Position numbers and translations under genes: made by a program
Notes under the pieces: model-generated
Seen by the model: only the letters and a program-made list of their open reading frames with translations
Told to the model about the DNA's origin: nothing
Databases searched by the model: none
In this document: piece after piece, positions 21,208 through 32,317 of the stretch
Layout: the number at the start of each line of letters is the position of its first letter
Position numbering within the stretch: position 1 is the stretch's first letter
From: Paracamarosporium sp. OC-R06-R3
Taxonomy: Eukaryota > Ascomycota > Dothideomycetes > Pleosporales > Didymosphaeriaceae
NCBI GenBank assembly: GCA_019828545.1
Contig: JACVRA010000313.1
Location: 186,001 to 250,000 of the forward strand
Direction: 5' to 3'
DNA length: 64,000 nt

Positions 21208-22013
21208 ATGCGTGGGTTAACTCAGACCCTCCTTTCTCTGGCTTCTCTCGCCGTGGCGCAGAACTGCGGGCCGAAATACGGCAACCAAGTCTGCGAGGCT
21301 GGAAAATGCTGTGCGTGCCCAACTCCTCCTATCCCTCAACAACTAACAATCCCTAGGTAGCCAATACGGCTGGGTCCGTTCGTTCCCTCCCCTTCCCTAC
21401 CCTCCTAACCACAAAACAGTGTGACACCGGCGCCGCCTACTGTGACCCAAAAACCTGCCTCCAGTCCTTCTCAGGAAAAGGCTCGTCCTGCGCCCCTAAA
21501 GCCTCAGCCTCAGCATCAACCCTAAAAATCTCCACCACAAAAGCTACCGCAACGACCTCACCATACGCCTCTGAGATCCCCGTCATCGACGTCTGCGGCC
21601 ATGCCCAGGGCGGCGTATCATGCCCTGGCGCCGGTCTGGGTGGGTACTTTTACAGGTGCTGCTCAGCGGCCGGGCACTGCGGGCCCAAGAACGACATCCA
21701 GGACCAGGGCTTGTATTGCGGGACAGGGTGTCAGGCCGGGTTTGGGAAGTGCGATAGCGAGAAGAAACCGGCTGTGCCTACGGGTGCTCCAGGCACGGCA
21801 AGCGAGGGCGAAACGTGCGGACCTATCGTGAATAAGAAGTGTGGGAGTGGGCTGTGCTGCTCGGGGAGCAATTTCTGCGGTAAAGGGGTAAGTTTCATAT
21901 GTGAAGTGGGGATGGAGATTAAAATGGAAGGGTGTGTGCTAACACATATGCTACAGGAGGACTTTTGCGGTGCGGCGAATTGGTGCCAGAAGAATTGGGG
22001 GACGTGTTCGTAG
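21208..22013 (+). CDS. Secreted protein with three CBM18 chitin-binding modules (4 exons)
   Basis: Exons 21208-21310, 21357-21373 (17 nt), 21420-21887 and 21957-22013 join to 214 aa. Introns are 46, 46 and 69 nt, each with a CTAAC branch site. A signal peptide (MRGLTQTLLSLASLAVA) precedes three hevein-type modules. Module 1 starts NCGPKYGNQVCEAGKCCSQYGW and continues CDTGAAYC. Module 2 starts VCGHAQGGVSCPG and has RCCSAAGHCG. Module 3 starts ETCGPIVNKKCGSGLCCSG and has CGKGEDFCG. A Ser/Thr/Ala linker (about 78-100) separates modules 1 and 2. CBM18 binds chitin oligomers; secreted multi-CBM18 proteins can shield fungal walls or sequester chitin fragments. No enzymatic domain is present. The splicing restores the conserved GKCCSQYG motif, which supports the exon model. 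Confidence 0.88.
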
Positions 22014-23185
22014 ATGGTACAATAGGAGGAGACTCGAGTCTCGTAACTAGGACACGCATTCGACGCAGCAGAAAACATTACGATGATACCTCGTTCTTGT
22101 AGATACCTACAGCAGCACTTCTATTTCATGACCATCATAAGAATTTTCGATACCTAGCCACCTAGCAGCATGTACAAACATTACTTCGCCCCTTAGCAAC
22201 ACCTTAGCCTTTAAAGTCTCATCTCATCATATCACGTGCTCAACCTAACTCCCTACCACCCCAAAAATAAAGTTCAAATCCATGTTAGGCAGCATGTATA
22301 AGTCTCCTGCTGCGTATTCCGCGCCCTTCAGCCGCAGTAACCTCTCCTGCCCTTAAATCTCCCTCTCTTTGTCTCTTTCTCATGCCCACCCCCTGAGGTT
22401 AACAGCCTCTTCCTCAAATAATACACACCTTACATCATACATAATCTAAGAACGCGGTAACTCCTACGTTTCTTTCTTTTTTATCTTACTCCACTCCGCC
22501 CTCTACCCCACCCCACCCCACCCTACCCTATATAGTCTACAAACTCCTTACAAACGACGCAAACTGCGCTGAATTGCTTCGACGTGCTTCGATATCATTT
22601 ACGTAGATATGTAGGGACGGGAAAGGGGAGAAGGGGTGAGAGAAAGGTAGGAGCGATGTTGTTCTAATGCGAGGAAGAATTAGACTAGGTGGACTGGGTG
22701 GACTAGACTGGGGGAGAGGTTGATGGTGAAAGTTGATAGTGAAGGTTGATAGTGAAGGTCGATAATGTTGATAGTAAAGGTTAATAGTGAAGATCGTCAA
22801 GCCTAACAAACTCAGCAGTACAAACGAAGCAAGTAAGCAAAGAAAAGCAAAGAAAAGCGAAGCGAAGCGAAGCAAACAGCAGAGAAGTATGACGACCCCC
22901 TATTCGTTCCCCATCCCGTTGTTTGCATGCGACCTCTGCACTCATCCAGTCAAACACACCACGTGCCTTGGTTTGGTATAACAAGCAGATGCATCGATCC
23001 ACACACACATACACACAATTGCCCCTTGCATTTCCATATTCAAGCGCAGTCAACATCGAACAATCGATTGTTCACTCAATTATTCCCATTCCTACATTTC
23101 TAATCCTATCCTACACCAGTATATCAAACACCCCATCCCCCATACTCCAAGAAATGCATTCCATTCCGTAGCATACACATCCCCC
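22014..23185. other. Convergent intergenic region with simple repeats
   Basis: Between the 3' ends of the CBM18 (plus) and Ies2 (minus) genes. It contains CCCCA/CCCTA-type pyrimidine repeats (about 22503-22535), a 13-bp tandem repeat (separate entry) and an AAGCAAAG/AAGCG tract (about 22831-22875). No gene is supported. Confidence 0.5.
22719..22796. repeat. Degenerate 13-bp tandem repeat
   Basis: Five to six imperfect copies of GTTGATAGTGAAG (variants GTTGATGGTGAAA, GTCGATAAT, GTTAATAGTGAAG) lie head to tail. Confidence 0.7.
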
Positions 23186-24460
23186 TCACGAAACCTCCTC
23201 GACCATACGCCCACTATACGGCTTCGCAATAGGCCCCGCAAGCGAGCCGTTGAAAAAGCTGCCCGCAGGAGCCTGGAGCCACTCCTCGGGGACAGCCAGC
23301 GAGGTGCCCTTGACACTCTGCTTGTAGCGAATAAAAAGGGGATTCGGTCTCTCTGCCTCCTTCTCCTCTTCTTCCTGGCCGGACTCTGTGATTTCCTGGG
23401 CGAGGGATTTGCGGCCGCGCTTTGGGGGCTGTTTTTTGAGGAGGCGGTTGATTGTGTCCATCTGGGGTTGTTAGTGTGGGCATGCGGGTTATATGTAGTT
23501 GTAGGGTGTTTACCTTTTCCTCCTCGTTGCGCTTCTCGCTGAGGTTTTTGCGGCGGCGGGCCATTTCTGCTCTTCGTGAGGTGATTTCTTCGGCGGTTAG
23601 GTGCTTCTTCTTTTGGGCCTCTGTGGGAGGATGTTAGCAAGGTGCTTGTGGTAAAAAGAGGAAGAGATCATACCATTCGACAAAGACAAGAGTGACTCGT
23701 CGGCGCCCTGCACAACCATAGCTTGCTGTCGTCGGGTCATCTTGCTCAGATCCGGTGTCTGGTCTCGGCTCAGCTCCTCGTCACTATCCATCTCTTCGTC
23801 GTCATCGTTGGGCACCGCTATCTCGTCGTCTTCTTCTCCTTCGGCATCATCGTCCTCACCCTCGGCGTCCTCGTCTTCTCCTTCCAGCTCCGAGTCTATA
23901 GATGAGAGCTCGTCGTCATCGTCATCCTCTAACGCCATCTCCTTGGCTTCGACGGAGTCCTGGGCGACCTTTTTCTTGACGGGCACATCCTTGTTGCTCG
24001 GTACGACGATTCGTGGGGCCGGAGTGGCTTCCGTCTCGTCGTCCTCTTCGCCCTCAGCATCCATGTCCTCGTCTTCCTCGCCTTCTGCGTCTACATCGTC
24101 GTCCTCGTCATCCACGTCCATGGCATCCACCTCCTCTGCTTCGTCCTCGTCCTCGTCCTCGTCCTCATCGTCACTGTCCACTTCCCGCACGACCCTGCTG
24201 TTGCGTGCACGCTTTCCAGAGACGATGTTCCGGGAGCTGACGGCCGTGGACGTGTTGCCTCCGGTGGCCTCGCGGAGTCTGCCCGGGGACGCTTTGACGG
24301 TGAGATTCAAGGACTGGCGTGACTCTTCGGGGGACGAACGCTGGATGACGGCCGCGGGCGGGGCCCTGTTGGCCGTGTTGCGGCGGGGGCGAGAGGAGGA
24401 GGCCGTGGCGGGAGGAGCACTGGGAGCTGTCAGACTGGCGCGCGACCGCAGGCGAGGCAT
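23186..24460 (-). CDS. IES2: INO80 chromatin-remodelling subunit Ies2, PAPA-1 domain (3 exons)
   Basis: Nuclear subunit of the INO80 remodeller that stimulates its nucleosome sliding. Exons 24460-23674, 23620-23514 and 23461-23186 (introns 53 and 52 nt) give 389 aa. The N-terminal half is basic and Ser/Ala-rich. The middle (about 145-285) is a very acidic DED/EGE tract. The C-terminus holds the PAPA-1 domain: DLSKMTRRQQAMV (helix), ADESLLSLSN, then ITSRRAEMARRRKNLSEKR, NEEEKMDTINRLLKKQPPKRGRK across the second junction. This Arg/Lys-rich motif is diagnostic of INO80B/Ies2. ATG 24460 is used because its context (GCCGCCATG) is strong; the longer upstream ORF has no conserved features. It is divergent from the peroxin gene at 25094. 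Confidence 0.87.
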
Positions 24461-25093
24461 GGCGGCGTGGTGGACGAAGGGACCGCGGCAGGCAAGGTGA
24501 AGGTGCGTAGGATCAACAGAGCCGTGGGCGGCGCGTTCCTTTGCGGCAGGGATTACGAGAGCCGCGGCGGAGTGGTGAGGTATCGTCTGGGGAGTGTATG
24601 TGTGCGCGTGGGCGATTGCGTGGGGATTCGCGAGCGCCTGCCTTCTCACGTCGCACTGCCGCTAGGAAGCGACGCTGCAGTCGAGGCGCAACAAGCCACT
24701 CACCTGGGAGCGCCGCCGTGAGCGCCTGAGTCTCTCCAACCGCCCGTCCCATCGGACTCGTCGTAATCGGTGCTGAGCCGCCGTAAGCGCTTGGCCGCAC
24801 GGTCTGCCATGTCTGCAATTGAGCGCGGCGATGCGGTAGGGAGGCGTGTGCGATGGATGGACGAGATGCTGGGCCGCGGCGGATCTGCGCGTGCTGGTTC
24901 GCCCATGGGCTGCCCATCGCAAGAGCTGGAGAATGTTGAAGGCCCGATCCGGCAAGGCGCCCTTCTTCCCCAGACCTCGGCTCCACCTGCATGCGTCGTC
25001 GCCTCTTGTGCATTGCCTTGGACATCTGCATACCCTCTCTTCTGCTCTCTCCCTCTCTTTCTCTCTCTCTCCATCATTGGCAAGGGCTAGGCC
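24461..25093. promoter_or_regulatory. Divergent promoter region, IES2 / Pex14-like
   Basis: A 633-bp GC-rich spacer between two start codons. A (CT)n tract (about 25038-25072) immediately precedes the plus-strand gene, typical of fungal core promoters and leaders. No TATA box is seen. Antisense ORFs here look like by-products of GC-rich composition. Confidence 0.45.
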
Positions 25094-26260
25094 ATGTCGA
25101 ACAAACCAGGCATACCCTCGTGGCAGCGCACCCATGCCCCCACCCCCACAGAAGCAGACGCGCAGCCGGCATCGGAACACCAGCCCGAGACCACTCCAGC
25201 TCCAGCGCCCGACGAAGAAGCCTCAAGAGAAGATTCCGCACAAGAGGCAGACCCGGAAGATGCACCGCTGCTCGATCAAGCATCCAGGTTTCTCGACGAC
25301 CCCACCATTCGCGATGCGCCGCGCGAGAAGAAGGTCGAATTCCTGCAGTCAAAGGGCGTAACGCCAGACGACATTGAGAGGCTCTTATCGCAAGAGACCC
25401 CACAAGATTCTTCCGAAGAGATCACACAGGCCGGCGAGCGCGCATGGGCGTCGACATCCCCATCGAAACCCGCTGAAGCACCCGCACCGCCGCCCCGCGA
25501 CATCCCACCCATCGTCACATATCCCGAGTTCCTCGCGCAACCGACCCAACAGCCGCCGCTCATCACTACGCGAAGCCTTATCAACACCGCATACATAACA
25601 GGGGGTCTTGTGGCGACGGTGTATGGTCTCTCCAAATACATAGTAGGCCCTATGACGCAGAACTTGACCGAGTCACGGCACGACTTCGCAAGCCACACGC
25701 AAGAACAGCTCGACAAGCTAAACGAGCGCCTACGAGATTCCGTATCGATCGATCCTGCCACAAATGCCAAAAAGAATGCGGCCGATGTGCTCGACGATAT
25801 ATCAGAAGCCGACTCGGACCCAACCGAGCTCTACCACCGAGACTTCGGCACGCAAACCACGCCCACCCTCTCACGGAGCGACTCCAAGCTTTCTACCCCA
25901 GAAGACGAACAAGGCGCCGTCAAATCCCACGAGAACCGCCTCAAGATCCTAACCTCGCACCTCCGCGAACTCCAATCCACCCGCAACAACGACGCCTCCT
26001 CCTCCGACTCGCTGAAAACGCAGCTGTCCAACCTCCAAACATACCTACAAGGCACGTCCTTCGAGGACTCGCGCGGCGCCAGGACAACCACATTCTACCC
26101 CAGCACATACAGCCTACTCTCAGCCGACAACGATGGAAAACCCGACCAGATAGAGTTGCTGAGGAACGATATCCGAGGCGTAAAGGGCGTGTTCTTGAGC
26201 GCTAGGAATTTTCCTGCTGGCGGGAGGAATGCGGCGCCGCTTGGGAGGGCGGGTGGGTAG
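25094..26260 (+). CDS. Peroxisomal membrane protein with Pex14 N-terminal domain (Pex14/17-like)
   Basis: 388 codons, single exon. A Pro/Glu-rich head leads to a Pex14 N-terminal three-helix domain (about 57-99: LLDQASRFLDDPTIRDAP, KKVEFLQSKGVTPDDIERLL), which in Pex14 binds Pex5 and Pex19 WxxxF motifs. A conserved PPIVTYPEFL block and one hydrophobic segment (about 162-185, LINTAYITGGLVATVYGLSKYIV) follow, then a coiled-coil-prone region (ESRHDFASHTQEQLDKLNERL) and a variable tail. This order fits the filamentous-fungal docking-complex protein known as Pex14/17 (Pex33 in Neurospora) rather than canonical Pex14, but the distinction is inference. Expected role: docking of cargo receptors at the peroxisome or glyoxysome membrane. 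It is divergent from IES2. Confidence 0.75.
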   Translation: MSNKPGIPSWQRTHAPTPTEADAQPASEHQPETTPAPAPDEEASREDSAQEADPEDAPLLDQASRFLDDPTIRDAPREKKVEFLQSKGVTPDDIERLLSQETPQDSSEEITQAGERAWASTSPSKPAEAPAPPPRDIPPIVTYPEFLAQPTQQPPLITTRSLINTAYITGGLVATVYGLSKYIVGPMTQNLTESRHDFASHTQEQLDKLNERLRDSVSIDPATNAKKNAADVLDDISEADSDPTELYHRDFGTQTTPTLSRSDSKLSTPEDEQGAVKSHENRLKILTSHLRELQSTRNNDASSSDSLKTQLSNLQTYLQGTSFEDSRGARTTTFYPSTYSLLSADNDGKPDQIELLRNDIRGVKGVFLSARNFPAGGRNAAPLGRAGG

Positions 26261-27217
26261 TAGGAGAGTAATTAATATGTATGTTGTTTGGCTGCTGTTG
26301 ATTGCTGTGCTCTGGGACTTGCTGCGTACTTGTTGCTATCTGGTGCGCTGAGAGGACGTGTGATTCGCATGGCTTGAAGGTTACTTACTAACGTCTCGAG
26401 CTGCGTCGCGAGACATGCGACGCAGATCATATCCCCAGAACCCCGCTATTGCAGACTTACACAGTTATACTTCAAGGAACCTATCCTCTATCTATCATCC
26501 CACCAACAAACCATCCCTCAACCAAAAAGAAAAAAAAAAAAAAGTCACAACACACCTACGCTATTCTATTCTCGCTCCATCGCCGCCGTCAATTACCTCC
26601 CAGCGTACCCACCCCCCTATCCAACGCGACTCAAACGAGACACCCAGGACTTCGAGGCGCTGTGTAGGAAGTTTGAAAGCACAGGACTACAAGCCTTCAC
26701 GACCTTGTTCGGCGGCGGAAATGGCTCGCCTTGGGCGGTGATTGATATATCTGGTTTCCACTTCTGCTCACTGAGATAGGACTACGCTCTATTTGCTTGT
26801 TGCGCACGCTGGATTTGCGTTGCGTACGCTTGTGGTGGATGGCGCGGTCGCAGTCGTTGTTTGCGGAGATGGCTTGCTGGGCTACGTCTCGTCACGGCAC
26901 GTCACGCTCGTTAACGTTGGCATAGATCGGGACTGGGACGTGCGGTGGGAAATGGATACTTACAGTGTGAGCTGCTGGGATGTCAGAGACGCGCGGGGGG
27001 GGGGGGGGAAACACGACGTGCAGATGATGTAGATTGTGTTGTTGGAGAAAAGTAGATGCGGTTGTATCTAGGCAGATGTTCGTTGGGGAGTATTCCAAGG
27101 AACTACGTGTTTGTTGGGTTCTGTTTCACGCTTTGTTGTCGATGGAGAGAATGCTGGAGGTGCGGGTGCTTGTAGCCAGTTTTTATGGCTCTGATTGTCA
27201 GCATCGAGGTGTTGACG
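26261..27217. other. Intergenic with A- and G-homopolymers
   Basis: No gene supported. Contains an A-rich tract (about 26525-26543) and a run of 14 G at 26995-27008. It lies between the 3' ends of the peroxin gene and the NACHT pseudogene. Confidence 0.45.
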
Positions 27218-30200
27218 TTATGCTAGTCTTGCGCGTTTGCTGCAAGGCTCATCGTGGCGTGCAGGTCGATCTATCACGGCGGGGCCCCGAACGCTACGGC
27301 TATCCAAACGAGGTGTAGCAAGTCCGTCTCTTTGGTCTGCACTAGCGGCCGGGGCCACGGGCAGAGTCCTTGTGCGCTTTGGTGTGATATTCCTGATAGT
27401 CTTGGGCACCCGTCTGATGAGCGCGGGAAAGCGCTCCTGCGCCGTGCCGGAGAAGTCGGACCACTGCTCCGCCGCCTTGTTGAGCACCACCTTGACGAGC
27501 TCGTCCTTGGTCCTGGGAAGCTTGACCGAAACCCTGGTCCTCGTGATGCCTTCCCAGTTTGGCAATTTGGTGAGCTCGAGCTTCTTCGTCGAGCATGTGC
27601 CTGGCCCTCCTGCGTCAATGTAACAGTCACCTTCTCGGCGGTCTTGTTGGTACTGACGAATTTCCAGTGGCCTGTCGGTGTTAATTCGGAGCTGTGGCCT
27701 CGCACAACCGCATTTGACGCAGATGCAAATGAGGTACTGGGCGCCGACGGGTTCTTGACCGACTTGGTGGGGGAACCCTGTGAGATTGAGTCCTTCCCTC
27801 CGAATGTTGCTAGGAACGCTTCTGGGAGGTTGCATAGAGATTGAATCGTAGGGTGCCGTGAAGGTGAGTCTTTAGTCACGATGTGGTCTCCGCAGCTAGA
27901 GAAGTTGAGCTCAGATATGGAGTCTGTATCGGTGCGTTGAAGACGGTATAGTGACTCGCAGTCGTCTGGGTACGCACATCAGTTCGGTTCCGATGAACCA
28001 TCACAGTATACTTACAACTACAGAATGCCCAAACAAACACTGTATTTGCAATGGCGAACGCTACGAGAGGCCTGCTATGATGGAAGGAAAGGCTGACACC
28101 GTGACGTTGTGCATCGAAACCAGCTATATGCGTGACTTAAACGTTGATCGGGAGGACCGAAAGTGTGCCAGGTATCCCAAGCTCAAACATGGCTATGGTA
28201 GAAGGTTCGCCAAACTCTTTATCGATGAAGAAGATCTTGTTCCCATCTGGGCTGAAGTACATCCAATAGAGGTACTCGTACATCATTTCATCAGTAGATT
28301 ATTCAGATTCGCCCAAATCTGAGCGGAGTGTCCAATTCTGCATGAGGCGTCTATTGAAATCCATAGGAATTGTAGATGATCGAAGGCTCAACTCATTCTC
28401 TTCATCTTCGTTCATTGTATAAACAGTACGCAGCACAGTAAAACTACGGACATCCGGGCTAATGGAGACGGGAAATTGAAGTTTTAACTCGACACATGCT
28501 GCATCCGATTCTTTCTTTATGCTCTGGTCGCGCCAAAGCGATTGCTGCATCTGCATCTCCACCTCTTTGGGGTCCAAGTAGACTTTCAAGTCAATCATCT
28601 TCGAGGTGTCTTCAGCAATTGACCAGATTTCGTACCGAGCAAGCCAGCCATGACAAAGATCAGAGATTCTAGCACATGCCATACTATATCTCAACGAATC
28701 ATCTGTTTGAGCGTGCTTTTAGTAGACTCTATATTGTGACTAGTCAGCCCTGTCGCGACATTGCAATCAATTCGGTTACCTAGATGGCCATATGCTCAAA
28801 ATTGCTATGAACGAACCGTCTGCATCGACCTCGGAGATCCTGGACAGAGGTCTAGAGCTGATACCTTCCTCCCTGCTTGTTTCTATCACGAACTTGTCGA
28901 CCCAGGTAGAAGCCGTCTGCATCAGCATTCGACTAGAAGTGAACGCAGTCACTTCGCGCCAGATGCAGACAGGGCTTTTCTCCAGAGGAACGCCCCATTC
29001 ATCTTTAAGCCTCTTCAAGTACTCTACATACTCTACCGCATCGGTATAGACCTGGGAATTCTGCTCGACAACTTCCTTGTAGGGGTTGTCGTTCGACCTG
29101 GCCCAAGTAACCCACTTCTCGGTTCTTATGTCCCCTTCAAACACATAGGAGGCTTCGATCCATGTCATGTGAGCTCCAGCGTCCGACAAAAACGCAGAGA
29201 ATGCGAGTTGGAAATCTTCAAACAACAAAGGCTGGCCTGGTGTAACAGCCGAAACTGTACAAAGATCAAGTCGTCTAGAACTAAACTTTTCGAGGTGTTG
29301 AAGCCAATTTGTTAATGCATACTGTTGCAAGGGGAACGCTTCATCAAGGCCTTGAATTGTTGCATCACAGTCAGACGTCCCGCTGAGTGGCTGCGTCGGG
29401 ATGCAGTGCGTGAGGTATTGCAAGCAGCTTCGTGACATGTCGAGGTGCGGATCAGGGTTCGATATTTGGGACTTTGCTGTTGTTGTACGGTTGGTGAAAT
29501 ACTCGTGTGCAGACAAGTGGATGAACCGATAACAAGGTACCGCTTCTTCGTAGCGTGCATCGTGAACCATGACCTGCTCGACCAGGGACGCGCAGGATTC
29601 TATCACAGCTCGGTCGAAGTTCGTGAATTAGGCCGTACTTCTGACTTGCTCATCCATGACTTTGATACTGTTTGCAATTCTCGACTTGTCAAGCACCGCC
29701 CTGCGAACGCGAGCCATTTGATAATCCATTTTGCCAGTTTCTGCTCCGCCTTGTTGCCCATGCAGATCAAATTCCAGATACGTGTGTATATTTCCTCGAG
29801 TCCTTCAGGGTGCGCTATTTCCATGATGATGTTGTTGCGTTCGTGTGGCTGCAAGGCAGAGGACTTCAAGTGCTCAATCATCAAATGAGCCCAGAGAAAC
29901 ATACCGTCAGCGCCTATGATGAGCTGACTGACTAGTTTCGATCGACTGTATCCTGGGCTGAACAGATCGAGATTCCACAAAAGCTCCAGCTTTCTTGAAA
30001 GGAACTTTGTGATGTCCTTCAAGTTGGATCGCCCAATGAGCAGACGTTGATGTTTCGGTACAGCCAGGTTCAAGGATGCGACGTTAGGGCGACTGAAGAG
30101 CAACAATTTCGCAGGAGTACCCTTTGTCACTTGGACAATCCCATTCACGAATCCCTTGCTATCGTCGCATTCGTCTATGCCATCAAGGGCAAGGTACCAC

Positions 30201-31491
30201 TTCTCGTTCATAGTCTGCAGACAGAATCGTAAAAGATAGAAGAGCTCATTCTTTGGCGCAACTAGCTGAAATGACGGAGCATCGTTCATCACAAATGCGA
30301 ATCTGTCGAGGAGGAGCTGATCACGCAGACCTTCGCGGAAATTTTGAACTACGAGCGCACGATAAGCTGCCAACACGCTACTGGATACGGTTCCATGTCG
30401 AAAGAAGAAGTAACAGACGCGGTTGTCGGGTGAGTTTTGCAGCTCGTCTATTGCTGATGCAGCGAGTACGGTTTTCATACATCCTGGGCTTCCTAGGAAC
30501 CATAAGCATCACACTCAGTCTTACGGAAGCCTAAACTTGCCTTGAATCCAGAGTGCGTTGTTAAGTGTCGAGGTCGTGTACTCCTTTTGCTGTTAAAGCC
30601 ATGTCATATATATATGCTGCTCGAAGATCCAGGTTCCTGTTCCATCTTCTCGAAGGTCTTGAGCACGCTCTAGTTCCTCCGCAAATTGTATGGGAGATAT
30701 CCATTTCTTTATTCGAGCAATCAAGTTCTCTAGAAAACCTCGTCAGCACCCCTCCAGCAGCCACCGGACCTTTTTACCTCTGTTTGAACGCTCCTGGTCC
30801 TCTCTCATTCTCTTGGTCAGTTTGAGGTGCTTTTCGACGGTTAATCTGGCTTCGGCAGACTTCAGTCGCTCCATAGCGTCCTCCCGTCGCTCTTGCACGC
30901 TCTCATCTTGGCTCTTCAAACTATTTAGATAGATCTGGAATTCCATGTAGGAGCTCAAGATATCACGGTGGATTCTCATGGTCTCTATCAACTCTTTGAA
31001 ACGTGCGTCGTAAGGCTTCCAGAATAGATCCAAGATGACGAACGACGTCTTGCGGCTTGCTACTAAAGTCAGTGATAGATGCCATGGATTGCATATAACG
31101 CTTACTCCCATCTTTCTTGCAAAAGATCAGCGACACTGCCCCGAAAAACTACATCGAGTCTGTGTAGATTCTGCACAAAGACTCTCAGATCCTAGGGGCG
31201 GATTCGCACCCTTGCGTCTTCCAAACCTCCGTCAGTTCCGCCGTAGATTGGTAGCTCCAGGCTGATTTTCGTCGGCAAGTCTTTCGAAGAATGTCGAGAA
31301 GTTGGTTGCAAGCTGTTGCACGTTAGATGGTAGCAAGCACCCAAGTGGAATACTCACTTGGAGCACCATTCTTCTGCAGAGGAACGAGGCTTATAAAGTG
31401 ACCGCTCTTTGGGCGGAAGAGAATTTAGGAAACGTTGCTTGACCTCGCCGAAAATATCGAGGCTACCGGTAGGACTCGTGGAGCTGGACAT
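27218..31491 (-). pseudogene. NACHT/STAND NTPase (NLR-like) gene, multiply disrupted
   Basis: Consecutive blocks, in order on the minus strand, match one large fungal NACHT protein. Blocks: N-terminus MSSSTSPTGSLDIFGEVKQR (ATG 31491); DUF7708-like region (VILDLFWKPYDARF, near 31000); coiled coil (RREDAMERLKSAEARL); NACHT with P-loop-like GSPGCMKT (near 30480) and Walker B LALDGIDECDD (near 30180); winged-helix region; and a C-terminal WD40-like part (FSPDGNKIFFID near 28230, LVAFAIANTVFVWAF near 28040) ending near 27218. It cannot be read through. In-frame TAA codons lie at 30593-30595 and 28299-28301. Unexplained frame changes occur near 31200, 31100, 29610, 28700 and 27610. Both TAA codons sit where CAA would fit, as expected of C-to-T change in CpA context. 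A GC-AG intron (30493-30540) joins LWIQ to the P-loop. Fungal STAND proteins act in non-self recognition and programmed cell death; this copy is presumably inactive. Confidence 0.8.
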
Positions 31492-32317
31492 TGCTCTTCA
31501 CGGCTAACGTGTGTCTTCAGAAGCTCACCTCATAATTTGGAGGGGGGATGAAAAAATAATCGTGGGCTGGATTGAAAGCGAAAATGCTGAGCCTTTCGTG
31601 TCCGTTGGGCTTGCTCACCGGTCGCCCAGCCAGACGTACGAGATGCTGCCTTGCGCATGAACTAGGATTATCACGCATCATCAACTCTATCCATGTTCGA
31701 TTGGTTTTTGAGGTTCCTAAAGCCACCGTATCACAATTCTGAGGTGCAAGAGGACAAGTGGGACGATTATTGACGCAGGACAGCCATCCATCTGCTCACC
31801 TCGTTTTCAAGACGGCGATTGTTAGTTTAGAGGCCGACGCACAGAGAGAGCAATAAGTGTTAGATTAATGCACGTCAGGCTTGTCTATGTACAGGTGCAG
31901 GTTGAAGAAAAAGTGTCTCGCGACGCAGTGAGTGGGCTTATGCGGATAGGATGTGTGGGAGTCGGATTGGTGCGGCACACGCATCCAGCATTACAGAGAG
32001 GTGACCAGGGCACAGTCTGGATTCGCACGGCACAGCAATCCTGCGTCTCATTTTAGAATAACTGCCTAGAGAGGTAAGATAGTCAAGATGCGTCGAACGC
32101 TGTGGGAAGATACCCACCAATAAAATTTTACGTCGAGGACGGCCTCTGGTCAGACATGGATGGATTGCGGGCGGCCTGTAGAAGGCACTGCGTTGGTTAC
32201 ACAGCAGCGCACGACTGGCAGGGGTAGCTCAGGCAAGGGACCCCGCTACGACGTCATCCTGGCAACACATCAACAGCCCCAGGCTTCGAACCGCACACTT
32301 CCTCCACACAACCCAGC
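31492..32317. other. Intergenic, divergent spacer
   Basis: Between the NACHT pseudogene start (minus) and the DUF726 gene start (plus). No gene seen. Short ORFs have no domain. Confidence 0.4.

Noticed and set aside
19078..22013. Secondary-metabolite cluster around the SDR gene
   Set aside because: Neighbours are a chitin-binding protein and an INO80 subunit; no synthase, P450, transporter or regulator is adjacent.
23742..24500. 252-codon Ser-rich plus-strand ORF
   Set aside because: It is the antisense of the acidic Asp/Glu tract of IES2: GAC/GAG codons read as TCG/TCC on the other strand, giving poly-Ser. No independent features.
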